The notes: generated by a model not told the origin, from the letters alone. DNA of 7,964 nt from Firmicutes bacterium UBA3738 (GCA_002372505.1 DFGY01000037.1:1-7964), one strand, 5' to 3'; shown: positions 1 through 6,244, numbered from the stretch's first letter. A program made the numbers and translations.

Positions 1-53
1 TTCTGTCCTTCTCTTCTGCAAAGTCTGCAGTTAGCATCTGTATATCTTGCCAT
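1..53 (-). CDS. rpsD: 30S ribosomal protein S4, 5' end only (partial)
   Basis: This is the N-terminus of S4, an early-assembling 16S rRNA binding protein of the small subunit; the rest lies beyond the left edge. Seventeen full codons are visible, reading MARYTDANCRLCRREGQ. The Cys9-x2-Cys12 pair is the first half of the zinc site found in the zinc-binding form of S4. The start is set by an AAGGAGG site at 64-70, ten bases upstream. The gene follows rpsK after 20 bases, which places S4 at the end of the alpha cluster, as in many Clostridia; in Bacillus subtilis rpsD sits elsewhere on its own. In several bacteria S4 is an autoregulator, but nothing here shows that directly. Identity is firm despite the short fragment, because both the residues and the position fit. 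Confidence 0.95.
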   Translation of the reverse strand, partial: MARYTDANCRLCRREGQ

Positions 54-73
54 GTCCTATCTTCCTCCTTTCC

Positions 74-472
74 TCAGACTCTTCTACGCTTGGGCGGACG
101 GCATCCGTTGTGCGGAATCGGTGTGATATCTTTAATCATTGTTACCTGCAGGCCTGCTGTCTGCAGTGCTCTGATTGCGGCTTCACGACCGGAGCCCGGG
201 CCCTTTACATAAACTTCAACTGTCTTAAGTCCGTGTTCCATTGCGCCCTTAGCTGCTGTTTCAGCTGCTGACTGTGCTGCGAATGGTGTGGACTTTCTGG
301 AACCTCTGAATCCCAGCGAACCTGCACTGGACCATGACAGAGCGTTCCCCTGCATGTCTGTGAGAGTGACAAGCGTATTATTGAAGGTAGACTGGATGTG
401 TGCCTGGCCTTTTTCTATATTCTTGCGTTCTCTCTTTTTTCTTCTGACTGTCTTCTTAGCTGCTTTTGCCAT
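74..472 (-). CDS. rpsK: 30S ribosomal protein S11
   Basis: S11 sits on the platform of the 30S subunit near the mRNA exit and the Shine-Dalgarno helix. The product is 132 residues, normal for the family, with a basic N-terminus (MAKAAKKTVRRKKR), the family core beginning AHIQSTFNNTLVTLTD, and the typical C-terminal end NGCRPPKRRRV. An in-frame ATG lies two codons upstream at 478, but the AGGAGG site at 482-487 is only 3 bases from it and 9 bases from the ATG at 472, so 472 is chosen. It follows rpsM after 18 bases and precedes rpsD, the classic alpha-operon order. It ends in TGA, the only TGA stop among the genes here. Confidence 0.97.
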   Translation of the reverse strand: MAKAAKKTVRRKKRERKNIEKGQAHIQSTFNNTLVTLTDMQGNALSWSSAGSLGFRGSRKSTPFAAQSAAETAAKGAMEHGLKTVEVYVKGPGSGREAAIRALQTAGLQVTMIKDITPIPHNGCRPPKRRRV

Positions 473-490
473 TATCATCTACCTCCTTTC

Positions 491-859
491 TTACTTCTTC
501 TTACGTCCTACTGTCTTCTTAGGACCTTTACGTGTTCTGGCGTTTGTCTTTGTCTTCTGTCCGCGTACGGGAAGACCTCTTCTGTGTCTGATTCCGCGAT
601 AGCAGCCGATTTCCATGAGCCTCTTGATGTTCATGGATACTTCTCTTCTGAGTTCACCTTCTACTTCGTACTCGGAATCGATAACTTTTCTGATAGCACC
701 TACTTCTTCTTCAGAAAGGTCTTTAACTCTAATGCTCGGGTCTACATTAGCTTTCTTAAGAATTTCCTGTGCCGTTGGTCTGCCAATGCCGTAAATGGCG
801 GTGAGACCGATTTCTACCCTTTTGTCATTTGGTAAGTCTACTCCGGCTAAACGAGCCAT
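491..859 (-). CDS. rpsM: 30S ribosomal protein S13
   Basis: S13 is a head protein of the 30S subunit that forms bridges to the 50S subunit and touches P-site tRNA. The 122-residue product begins MARLAGVDLPNDKRVEIGLT and carries the helix-two-turn-helix core, the conserved YRGIRHRRGLPVRGQKTKTN block near residues 86-106, and a lysine-rich tail ending GRKKK. The motif after IYGIG reads RPTAQEIL, where many homologues have R(T/S)xA; this looks like tolerated variation. The open frame extends ten codons further to an ATG at 889, but the AGGAGG at 866-871 is 6 bases before the ATG at 859 and the protein family starts at MARxAG, so 859 is the start. It is preceded by an unusually long 226-base gap holding a structured repeat. 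Confidence 0.97.
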   Translation of the reverse strand: MARLAGVDLPNDKRVEIGLTAIYGIGRPTAQEILKKANVDPSIRVKDLSEEEVGAIRKVIDSEYEVEGELRREVSMNIKRLMEIGCYRGIRHRRGLPVRGQKTKTNARTRKGPKKTVGRKKK

Positions 860-974
860 TCTTTTCCTCCTGTTCCCATCTTCCGTCACGCTGATTGCGT
901 AATATAAACGGGATGTTGCTTTATCCGAATCACTTCGAATAATTTACTATAACGACTTTTTAATTCCCAAGCGG
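860..974 (-). other. AT-rich leader between the structured repeat and rpsM
   Basis: This stretch separates the repeat element from the rpsM start and encodes no recognisable protein. It ends in a strong ribosome binding site (AGGAGG, 866-871). A tiny hairpin is possible at about 927-939 (CGAA/TTCG around a four-base loop). A weak promoter-like pair reads, on the minus strand, TTGGGA (965-970) and TAAATT (941-946) with an 18-base spacer, each matching 4 of 6 consensus positions. A second possible -10, TATATT, lies near 899-906 but lacks a good -35. In many bacteria the alpha operon has its own promoter just before rpsM, so one here would make sense, but the sequence alone does not establish it. 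Confidence 0.3.
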
Positions 975-985
975 CGATATGCTGC
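975..985. repeat. 11-base direct repeat, distal copy
   Basis: The plus-strand sequence CGATATGCTGC occurs here and again at 1076-1086, so identical 11-base words bracket the two hairpins of repeat copy A. It may be a target-site-like duplication, or part of the element itself. Copy B near rpsN has no such flanking pair. Confidence 0.6.
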
Positions 986-1085
986 GTCGTTGGTCACCAC
1001 GCGCTAAAGCGCTGTGACATATGACGGCGCATTCTCCATTGCTCTGACTTCGCTATCGCTCGTCAATCGCAAGGACGATATGCTG
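975..1085 (-). repeat. Two-hairpin structured repeat, copy A (rpmJ-rpsM gap)
   Basis: This is a palindromic element related to the one at 6723-6809 and lying in the same orientation. Stems are given as read on the plus strand. Hairpin 2 has CGTC (985-988) with GACG (1023-1026), GTCAC (993-997) with GTGAC (1014-1018), and GCGC (1001-1004) with GCGC (1009-1012) closing a four-base TAAA loop (UUUA in the operon transcript). Hairpin 1 has TCC/GGA (1035-1037 with 1073-1075), TTGC/GCAA (1039-1042 with 1069-1072) and TGAC/GTCA (1045-1048 with 1062-1065) around a 13-base loop containing two TCGCT units. Segment 985-1031 matches copy B at 42 of 47 positions, and most differences keep base pairing. The element starts directly after the rpmJ TAG stop. 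No U-run follows, so it is not a standard terminator. It may be a mobile palindromic repeat or a structured RNA. Confidence 0.8.
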
Positions 1086-1086
1086 C
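1076..1086. repeat. 11-base direct repeat, rpmJ-proximal copy
   Basis: This is the second copy of CGATATGCTGC, identical to 975-985. Its last base is the G of the rpmJ TAG stop codon (minus strand). It lies between the stop codon and the base of hairpin 1. Confidence 0.6.
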
Positions 1087-1199
1087 TACCCCTGCTTCTG
1101 CTTGTGCTTGGGATTTTCGCAAATTACCATCAGCTTGCCATTTCGCTTGATGACTTTGCATTTTTCACAAATCGGTTTTACCGATGCTCTGACTTTCAT
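1086..1199 (-). CDS. rpmJ: 50S ribosomal protein L36 (zinc-binding form)
   Basis: L36 is the smallest large-subunit protein and binds 23S rRNA through a zinc ribbon. Translation of the minus strand gives 37 residues, exactly the family length, starting MKVRASVKPICEKCKV and ending NPKHKQKQG. The zinc ligands are Cys11, Cys14, Cys27 and His32, so this is the zinc-containing version, not the cysteine-free paralogue some bacteria use under zinc limitation. A GGAGG site (1206-1210) lies 6 bases upstream and abuts the infA stop codon, so translation of the two is probably coupled. The infA-rpmJ-rpsM order is standard. Its TAG stop marks the edge of the structured repeat, and the following gene is 226 bases away. 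Confidence 0.97.
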   Translation of the reverse strand: MKVRASVKPICEKCKVIKRNGKLMVICENPKHKQKQG

Positions 1200-1210
1200 T
1201 GTAAACCTCC

Positions 1211-1429
1211 TTATTTGTCTCTCCAGGTGATACGTCCGCGAGTAAGATCGTAAGGTGAAAGCTCCACCTTTACCTTGTCTCCGGGGAGAATTCTGATAAA
1301 GTTCATGCGTATTTTGCCTGAAACGTGGGCCAGCACTTCGTGGCCGGTCTCCAGCTTTACTACGAACATCGCGTTTGGCTGTGCGTCTACTACTACGCCT
1401 TCAGCTTCAATAACATCTTTTTTTGCCAT
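1211..1429 (-). CDS. infA: Translation initiation factor IF-1
   Basis: IF-1 binds the A site of the 30S subunit during initiation and supports IF-2 and IF-3. The product has 72 residues, the usual length, and is a single S1/OB-fold domain. It shows the family start MAKKDVIEAEGVVV, the centre LAHVSGKIRMNFIRILPGDKV and the end PYDLTRGRITWRDK. Its ATG lies only two bases after the map stop codon; a modest AGG-type site within the last codons of map suggests coupled translation. In a number of Clostridia a small KOW-domain gene sits between map and infA; here the two are adjacent. Confidence 0.98.
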   Translation of the reverse strand: MAKKDVIEAEGVVVDAQPNAMFVVKLETGHEVLAHVSGKIRMNFIRILPGDKVKVELSPYDLTRGRITWRDK

Positions 1430-1431
1430 GA

Positions 1432-2190
1432 TTATACCTCGCTGTATAGGGTGAGCAGCTCCGGCTCTCCTTCATTAATAACTACCGTATTTTCATAGTG
1501 GGCCGCCGGCTTTCCATCCAGGGTCACCACTGTCCAGCCATCCTTTAATGTAACGACTTTGTATGTTCCCATGGTTATCATCGGCTCTATGGCGAATACC
1601 ATTCCCGCTGCAAGCCTGGGACCGTGCCCCGATCTGCCGTAGTTGGGAATCTGGGGATCCTCATGCATCTGTCTGCCCACACCGTGTCCCACAAGCTCTC
1701 TTACAACTCCGTAGCCTTCTGCTTCGACTGTAGTCTGCACAGCGTGGCCTATGTCCGAGAGCCTGCATCCGGGCTTGCAATACTCCAGGGCTGCGAAGAA
1801 TCCTGCCTTTGCGGTGTCAATAAGCTTCTGATTTTCTTCGCTTATCTTACCTACAGCGTATGTCCTCGCCGCATCGCTGACGTAGCCCTTGTGGGTTGAG
1901 CCAATATCGATGCTGATGATGTCGCCCTCCTGGAGTATTCTCTTTTCATCCGGTATGCCGTGTACGACTTCTTCGTTTATAGATGCGCACACTGCTGCAG
2001 GGTATCCCTGATAGCCTTTGAATGTCGGGATCATTCCGTTGTCCGTGATGATCTTTTCCACATGATCGTTTATCTGCTTCGTCGAGATTCCAGGCTTAAT
2101 GAAGTCTTCAAGCTCTTTTAATATGTAGCCTGTGACCTTCCCGGATTCTCGCATCAGCTGTATTTCTTGCTCGCTCTTTATGATTATCAT
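1432..2190 (-). CDS. map: Methionine aminopeptidase, type I
   Basis: This cytoplasmic metalloenzyme removes the initiator methionine from new proteins when the second residue is small, after deformylation. The 252-residue product has the pita-bread fold typical of type I enzymes and no N-terminal zinc-finger extension. The expected dinuclear metal ligands are all visible: Asp95 (in IISIDIG), Asp106 (in YVSDAART), His169 (in VGHGVG), Glu202 (in AIEPM) and Glu233 (in HYENT). The substrate-site histidines His77 (VVHGIP) and His176 (QMHEDP) are also present. The start codon follows the adk stop without a gap (TAAATG), and only a weak GGGTG-type site precedes it, so its translation probably depends on ribosomes finishing adk. 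This adk-map pairing is common in Gram-positive bacteria. Confidence 0.97.
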   Translation of the reverse strand: MIIIKSEQEIQLMRESGKVTGYILKELEDFIKPGISTKQINDHVEKIITDNGMIPTFKGYQGYPAAVCASINEEVVHGIPDEKRILQEGDIISIDIGSTHKGYVSDAARTYAVGKISEENQKLIDTAKAGFFAALEYCKPGCRLSDIGHAVQTTVEAEGYGVVRELVGHGVGRQMHEDPQIPNYGRSGHGPRLAAGMVFAIEPMITMGTYKVVTLKDGWTVVTLDGKPAAHYENTVVINEGEPELLTLYSEV

Positions 2191-2835
2191 TTATTCACCC
2201 AGGATTTTCACTATCTCGGCAAATAAATCTTCCAGGCGTGCGCTACCGTCAAGATGTGATATATTGCCGGCCTTTTCATAGTATTCTATAAGCGGTTTTG
2301 TCTGTGAGTTGTACACGTCGATTCTGTTACCTACAGTCTCGGCTGTGTCGTCATCACGCTGGTAGAGCTGTCCGCCGCATGAGTCGCATACGCCTTCTAC
2401 CTTGGGCGGAATGTTCGTAACGTGATATGTTGCTCCGCAGCTCTTGCAGACGCGTCTGCCTGTAAGTCTCTCCATGAGAATTTCAGGAGCTACGTCTATG
2501 TCGAGTACGTGGTCGACCTTCTTTCCTGCCTCAGCCAGGAATTTGTCAAGAGTCTCAGCCTGCTCTACTGTGCGCGGGAATCCGTCAAGAAGGAATCCGT
2601 CCTTGCAGTCATCCTTTGTAAGTCTGTCCGTGGCAATCTCGATTACGAGACTGTCAGGTACCAGCTCACCCTTGTTCATGTATTCCTGCGCCTTCTGTCC
2701 GAGGGGTGTACCCTCTTTGATATTCTCTCTGAATATGTCGCCTGTTGAAATATGCGGCACATCGAATTTTTCAATTATTCTTGCGGCCTGGGTGCCTTTG
2801 CCGGCTCCCGGAGGGCCAAGAAGTATAAGATTCAT
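2191..2835 (-). CDS. adk: Adenylate kinase (zinc-type lid)
   Basis: Adenylate kinase catalyses the reversible conversion of ATP plus AMP to two ADP and balances adenine nucleotides in the cytoplasm. The 214-residue product opens with the P-loop GPPGAGKGT at residues 7-15, has the AMP-binding STGDIFR region (30-36) and DGFPRT (84-89), and a long lid. The lid contains Cys130, Cys133, Cys150 and Cys153 as two CxxC pairs, the structural zinc site of Gram-positive enzymes; Escherichia coli Adk lacks it. Arg161-Asp162-Asp163-Asp164 and NRIDVY follow as usual. The ribosome binding site GGAGG (2843-2847) lies just past the secY stop codon. The gene sits between secY and map, its normal place in Bacillota. 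Confidence 0.98.
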   Translation of the reverse strand: MNLILLGPPGAGKGTQAARIIEKFDVPHISTGDIFRENIKEGTPLGQKAQEYMNKGELVPDSLVIEIATDRLTKDDCKDGFLLDGFPRTVEQAETLDKFLAEAGKKVDHVLDIDVAPEILMERLTGRRVCKSCGATYHVTNIPPKVEGVCDSCGGQLYQRDDDTAETVGNRIDVYNSQTKPLIEYYEKAGNISHLDGSARLEDLFAEIVKILGE

Positions 2836-2848
2836 TTTTACTCCTCCG

Positions 2849-4132
2849 TTATTTCAAGAAGCCTTGATAGTTACGCATTATCATCTGTTGCTCCAGCTGC
2901 TTCATGGTGTCAAGAGCAACACCGACAGCAATGAGTAGTGATGTTCCACCGAAGTGTACATCCAGAGCCGTGAACTGACCTACCAGTGTAGGAAGTACGG
3001 CTACTGCTGCCAGGAACAGCGCACCTACGAACGATATTCTGTTCATTACCTTGGACAGATATTCAACTGTAGCTCTTCCCGGTCTGATGCCCGGAATGAA
3101 TCCGCCGTTCTGCTTCATGTTATTTGCTACATCTGACGGGTTGAATGTAACCGCTGTGTAGAAATATGTGAAGAATATTGTCAGCAGTGCGTAGAATATT
3201 GCATATACCCATACGCCCGGCGAACCTGTAGGTGCCAGCCACTTGCTGACCCACAGTGAGAATGATGAATTCTTATCCATGAAGTATGTGATCGTAAGGG
3301 GGAACTGCAGTATTGACATTGCGAAGATTACCGGAATTACGCCTGCCTGGTTAACCTTCAGCGGAATGTGTGTTGACTGTCCGCCATACATTTTACGACC
3401 AACAACTCTCTTTGCGTACTGTACGGGGATTCTTCTCTGTCCCTGCTGGACTTCGATGATTCCCAGTATGATTACCAGTGCGAATGCCAGGAAGAGGATT
3501 ACCGTCATGAGGGCGACTTCTCCGTTCTGGTATTTCGTCCAGGTTGTGTGTATCGCTGCCGGCAGCCTTGCTATAATGCCGCCGAAGATTATGAGCGATA
3601 TACCGTTACCGATTCCGCGTTCGTTTATCTGCTCACCGAGCCACATAAGGAACGCCGTACCGGCTGATAATGTGATAACGATGATTGCTATAGAGAATGC
3701 ATCTGTGCTGATGAGTGCCTGTCTGAACAGACCCAGAGTCATACCTATTGCCTGTATGAATGCCAGCACTACAGTGAGATATCTCGTATATGCCGTTATC
3801 TTCTTTCTCCCTTCCATGCCTTCCTTGGCCAGTCTTTCCAGGGCCGGGACGGCAATGGTCAGAAGTTGCAGTATGATTGAAGCAGTAATGTACGGTGTGA
3901 TACTTAGTGCGAATATAGTCATGTTTCCAAATGCACCACCTGAGAACAGATCAAATAGATCGAACAGGCCGTATTCACCTGAGAACATTTGCTCCAGCAT
4001 GCTTCTGTTTATTCCGGGTACCGGTATGTTGGAGCCTATTCTGAAGACCACGAGCATCAGCAGCGTAAAAATCATCTTTCTGCGGAGTTCGGGAATCTTC
4101 CAGGCTTTACCAAGAGTCTGAAGCATCTCCAT
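2849..4132 (-). CDS. secY: Protein translocase channel subunit SecY
   Basis: SecY is the ten-helix membrane pore of the SecYEG translocon, which exports and inserts proteins together with SecA or the ribosome. The product is 427 residues. Hydrophobic helices lie near residues 19-35, 68-93, 113-137, 146-165, 174-190, 206-226, 262-281, 308-330, 366-384 and 389-408. Family marks include NIPVPGI after helix 1, the SITPYITASIILQLL stretch in helix 2, NERGIGNGIS (170-179), the basic cytoplasmic loop QRRIPVQYAKR (232-242) and the PGIRPG turn (347-352). The ATG follows the rplO TAA with no gap; the AGGTGG site five bases upstream fits it. An ATG two codons later is a possible alternative start, since many homologues begin MLxTL. 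Coupled translation with L15 is likely. Confidence 0.98.
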   Translation of the reverse strand: MEMLQTLGKAWKIPELRRKMIFTLLMLVVFRIGSNIPVPGINRSMLEQMFSGEYGLFDLFDLFSGGAFGNMTIFALSITPYITASIILQLLTIAVPALERLAKEGMEGRKKITAYTRYLTVVLAFIQAIGMTLGLFRQALISTDAFSIAIIVITLSAGTAFLMWLGEQINERGIGNGISLIIFGGIIARLPAAIHTTWTKYQNGEVALMTVILFLAFALVIILGIIEVQQGQRRIPVQYAKRVVGRKMYGGQSTHIPLKVNQAGVIPVIFAMSILQFPLTITYFMDKNSSFSLWVSKWLAPTGSPGVWVYAIFYALLTIFFTYFYTAVTFNPSDVANNMKQNGGFIPGIRPGRATVEYLSKVMNRISFVGALFLAAVAVLPTLVGQFTALDVHFGGTSLLIAVGVALDTMKQLEQQMIMRNYQGFLK

Positions 4133-4573
4133 TTATACCACCTCTGCCTTTCCTCCTGCTGCTTCTATTTTTTCTGCTGCCGATTTTGTGAACTTTGCAG
4201 CCTGAACCGTTATGCCCTTTTCAAGGTTACCCTGTCCCAGGACTTTTACACCGTCTTTGACCTGTTTTACCAGGCCTTCTTCTCTAAGCAGCTCTTCTGT
4301 CACTACTGTACCTGCCTCAAATCTGTTGAGCGCCTCTACGTTTATTTCCGTGTATTCCTTTCCAAAGATGTTGGTGAATCCTCTCTTTGGAATTCTTCTG
4401 TACAGTGGCATCTGTCCACCCTCGAATCCGAGTCTTACGCCGCCACCGCTTCTTGATTTCTGGCCGTTCATACCTCTGCCGCCGGTAGTTCCCTGACCGG
4501 TTGCACGTCCGCGACCTCTGCGTTTGCGGTTCTTGGTGGAGCCTTCTGCTGCTCTTAATTCATGCAGTTTCAT
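4133..4573 (-). CDS. rplO: 50S ribosomal protein L15
   Basis: L15 is a large-subunit assembly protein whose long basic N-terminal arm threads into 23S rRNA. The 146-residue product begins MKLHELRAAEGSTKNRKRRGR and has the glycine- and arginine-rich arm (GRGRATGQGTTGGRGMNGQKSR broken across residues 20-41), then GFEGGQMPLYRRIPKRGF, and a compact C-terminal domain with VLGQGNL near 112-118. The AGGAGG at 4582-4587 is 8 bases upstream of the ATG. It lies 17 bases after rpmD and its stop touches the secY start, the usual L30-L15-SecY order. Confidence 0.97.
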   Translation of the reverse strand: MKLHELRAAEGSTKNRKRRGRGRATGQGTTGGRGMNGQKSRSGGGVRLGFEGGQMPLYRRIPKRGFTNIFGKEYTEINVEALNRFEAGTVVTEELLREEGLVKQVKDGVKVLGQGNLEKGITVQAAKFTKSAAEKIEAAGGKAEVV

Positions 4574-4590
4574 TTATTGCACCTCCTACC

Positions 4591-4770
4591 TTACAGTTCT
4601 TCCACAGTGACAAGATGCGATACTTTTTCAACAGCACCTCTTGAAACACTGTTGTCCTCCAGCTCGACACTCTGGTGCATCTTTTTCAAGCCTAACGCTT
4701 CCACTACTTTTCTTTGCTTAGGGTTAGCGCCGATTGTGCTCTTTGTAAGTGTTACTTTTATCTTAGCCAT
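4591..4770 (-). CDS. rpmD: 50S ribosomal protein L30
   Basis: L30 is a small large-subunit protein that binds 23S rRNA. The gene is short enough to be missed by a simple open-frame scan. Translation gives 59 residues, matching the usual length, beginning MAKIKVTLTKSTIGANPKQR and continuing through VVEALGLKKMHQSVELEDN to a VTVEEL end. The KSTIG and ALGL motifs are family hallmarks. An AAGGAGG site (4777-4783) lies 6 bases upstream and overlaps the rpsE stop codon. It occupies the expected place between S5 and L15. Confidence 0.97.
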   Translation of the reverse strand: MAKIKVTLTKSTIGANPKQRKVVEALGLKKMHQSVELEDNSVSRGAVEKVSHLVTVEEL

Positions 4771-4781
4771 CTTGCGCCTCC

Positions 4782-5285
4782 TTATCCTAATATTTCTTCT
4801 TTTGTCTTACCTCTGAGTCTGCTGACTTCTTCAACAGTTCTCAGCTCACTGAGACCTACCAGTGTTGCATAAGCCATGTTGCCGGTGTTGTTTGAACCGA
4901 TGGACTTTGCTCTGATATCCTTTACGCCTGCAGCTTCGAGAACCGTACGTACAGATGATCCCGCAATTACTCCGGTACCCTGTGCAGCGGGCATGAGCAG
5001 TACTTTTCCTGCTCCGAACACACCCAGGTTTCTGTGAGGTATTGTTGTTCCTACTGTAGGAACCTTTATTACATTTTTCTTTGCATCTTCTGTGGCCTTT
5101 CTGACAGCTTCAGGAATTTCCTGGGCTTTACCAAGACCTACACCAACATGTCCTTCGCCGTCACCTACGACAACTGTAACGCTGAATCTCATGTTACGGC
5201 CGCCCTTTACTGTTTTGGCAACACGTCTGATGTTGACTATGGTTTCTGTCAGGTCCAGTCTGGATGCATCTACCTTGTTTCGCAT
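4782..5285 (-). CDS. rpsE: 30S ribosomal protein S5
   Basis: S5 lies where head meets body in the 30S subunit, helps decoding accuracy and mRNA unwinding, and is where spectinomycin-resistance changes arise in other bacteria. The 167-residue product has the N-terminal double-stranded-RNA-binding-like domain (VNIRRVAKTVKGGRNMRFS, residues 18-36; VVVGDGEGHVGVGLGKAQE follows) and the C-terminal domain with TTIPH, GAGKVLLMPAAQGTGVIAG and IGSNNTGN. The loop reads KGGRNMRFS, where many homologues have KGGRRFRFS; I see no known resistance change, but cannot exclude one by eye. The AGGAGG at 5294-5299 is 8 bases before the ATG. It follows rplR by 15 bases. Confidence 0.97.
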   Translation of the reverse strand: MRNKVDASRLDLTETIVNIRRVAKTVKGGRNMRFSVTVVVGDGEGHVGVGLGKAQEIPEAVRKATEDAKKNVIKVPTVGTTIPHRNLGVFGAGKVLLMPAAQGTGVIAGSSVRTVLEAAGVKDIRAKSIGSNNTGNMAYATLVGLSELRTVEEVSRLRGKTKEEILG

Positions 5286-5300
5286 TCCTATATCCTCCTG

Positions 5301-5666
5301 TTAGAATTTAAGTCCGGCTTCTCTTGCGCCGTCAGCAAGTTCCTTGATTCTTCCGTGATAAATCAGGCCACCTCTGTCAAAAGCAACTGTTTCGATTCCT
5401 GCATCAAGTGCTCTCTTGCCCAGTGCTTCGCCAACCTTCTTTGCAGCTTCCTTGTTGCCGCCGTTAGCGATCTGACCTTTGAGTTCCTTGTCCAGTGATG
5501 ATGCTGAAGCAAGTGTTCTGCCGCTTTCATCATCGATAATCTGTGCTGAAATGTTCTTGTTGCTTCTGAAGACGCACAGTCTGGGCTTTTCCGGAGTGCC
5601 CACAAGGTCTTTTCTTGCTCTTCTGTGTCTTGCGACACGCTTGTCATTTCTGCTAAGTTTAGCCAT
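5301..5666 (-). CDS. rplR: 50S ribosomal protein L18
   Basis: L18 binds 5S rRNA and, with L5, attaches it to the large subunit central protuberance. The product has 121 residues, normal for the family, starting with a basic arm (MAKLSRNDKRVARHRRARK), then the conserved PRLCVFRSNKNISAQIIDD block (28-46), a KKVGEALGKRALDAGI helix and the C-terminal FDRGGLIYHGRIKELADGAREAGL. An AAGGAG site (5677-5682), 10 bases from the ATG, ends one base before the rplF stop codon. It lies between L6 and S5 as expected. Confidence 0.97.
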   Translation of the reverse strand: MAKLSRNDKRVARHRRARKDLVGTPEKPRLCVFRSNKNISAQIIDDESGRTLASASSLDKELKGQIANGGNKEAAKKVGEALGKRALDAGIETVAFDRGGLIYHGRIKELADGAREAGLKF

Positions 5667-5682
5667 GTCAGCTTACTCCTTT

Positions 5683-6234
5683 CTATTCTCCACCCTTTAC
5701 GCCGGCCTTACCTTCTTTACGACGGATGCGTTCTCCTTCGTAACGGATACCTTTGCCCTTGTAGGGTTCAGGCTTTCTCCAGGCTCTGATATTGGCTGCG
5801 TAATTTCCGATAGCTGCCTTGTCGATGCCTTTAACAACGATTTCTGTTGCTGAAGGTACTTCTGTTGTAATTCCTTCCGGATCCTTCATCTCAACGGGAT
5901 GTGAGTAACCCAGCTTCATTACCAGGGTGTCACCCTTCTTCTCAGCATTGTAGCCTACGCCTTCCATGATGAGTTTCTTTTCGTAACCTTCGCTCACACC
6001 GACTACCATATTGTGTATGAGTGTTCTTGCAAGACCATGCTGCGCTCTCTTTTCCTTGGCATCATCGTCTCTTGATACTGTCAGAACACCGTCGTTGATT
6101 TCGATTTTTAACAGGTTGCTTACCTGAGTCGTAAGTTCGCCCTTGGGGCCTTTTACTGTTACAAGGTTGCCCTCGTCAACTTTTACCTCTACGCCTGCAG
6201 GAAGCTCAATTGGTCTAATTCCTATTCTGGACAT
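5683..6234 (-). CDS. rplF: 50S ribosomal protein L6
   Basis: L6 sits at the base of the L7/L12 stalk near the sarcin-ricin loop and the factor-binding site. The 183-residue product is close to the usual 176-180, with a slightly long basic tail. It has two repeated beta-rich domains; marks include MSRIGIRPIELPAGVEV, TVKGPKGEL, RTLIHNMVVGVSEGYEKKL and the C-terminal signature PEPYKGKGIRYEGE. AGGAGG at 6241-6246 is 6 bases upstream of the ATG and overlaps the rpsH stop codon. Confidence 0.97.
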   Translation of the reverse strand: MSRIGIRPIELPAGVEVKVDEGNLVTVKGPKGELTTQVSNLLKIEINDGVLTVSRDDDAKEKRAQHGLARTLIHNMVVGVSEGYEKKLIMEGVGYNAEKKGDTLVMKLGYSHPVEMKDPEGITTEVPSATEIVVKGIDKAAIGNYAANIRAWRKPEPYKGKGIRYEGERIRRKEGKAGVKGGE

Positions 6235-6244
6235 GCTTTACCTC

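Noticed and set aside
751..790. GIGRPTA in S13 in place of the common GIGR(T/S)xA as a meaningful change
   Set aside because: The frame is intact and the surroundings are normal; one residue of variation at this place is not evidence of altered function.
860..889. N-terminal extension of S13 from the ATG at 889
   Set aside because: The extension would include the AGGAGG that serves the start at 859, and the family begins at MARxAG.
985..1026. GC-rich hairpin in the rpmJ-rpsM gap as a rho-independent terminator
   Set aside because: No U-run follows the stem in the transcribed direction, and essential genes of the same cluster continue downstream. The same applies to 6723-6764, where an A-run follows.
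2444..2938. 164-codon plus-strand open frame antisense to adk
   Set aside because: It overlaps a clear adenylate kinase on the other strand and the protein resembles no family I recognise; best read as a shadow frame.
3243..4121. 292-codon open frame on the plus strand
   Set aside because: It lies fully antisense to secY, has no ribosome binding site of note, and its product is a mirror of the secY codon pattern; the minus-strand frame is unmistakably SecY.
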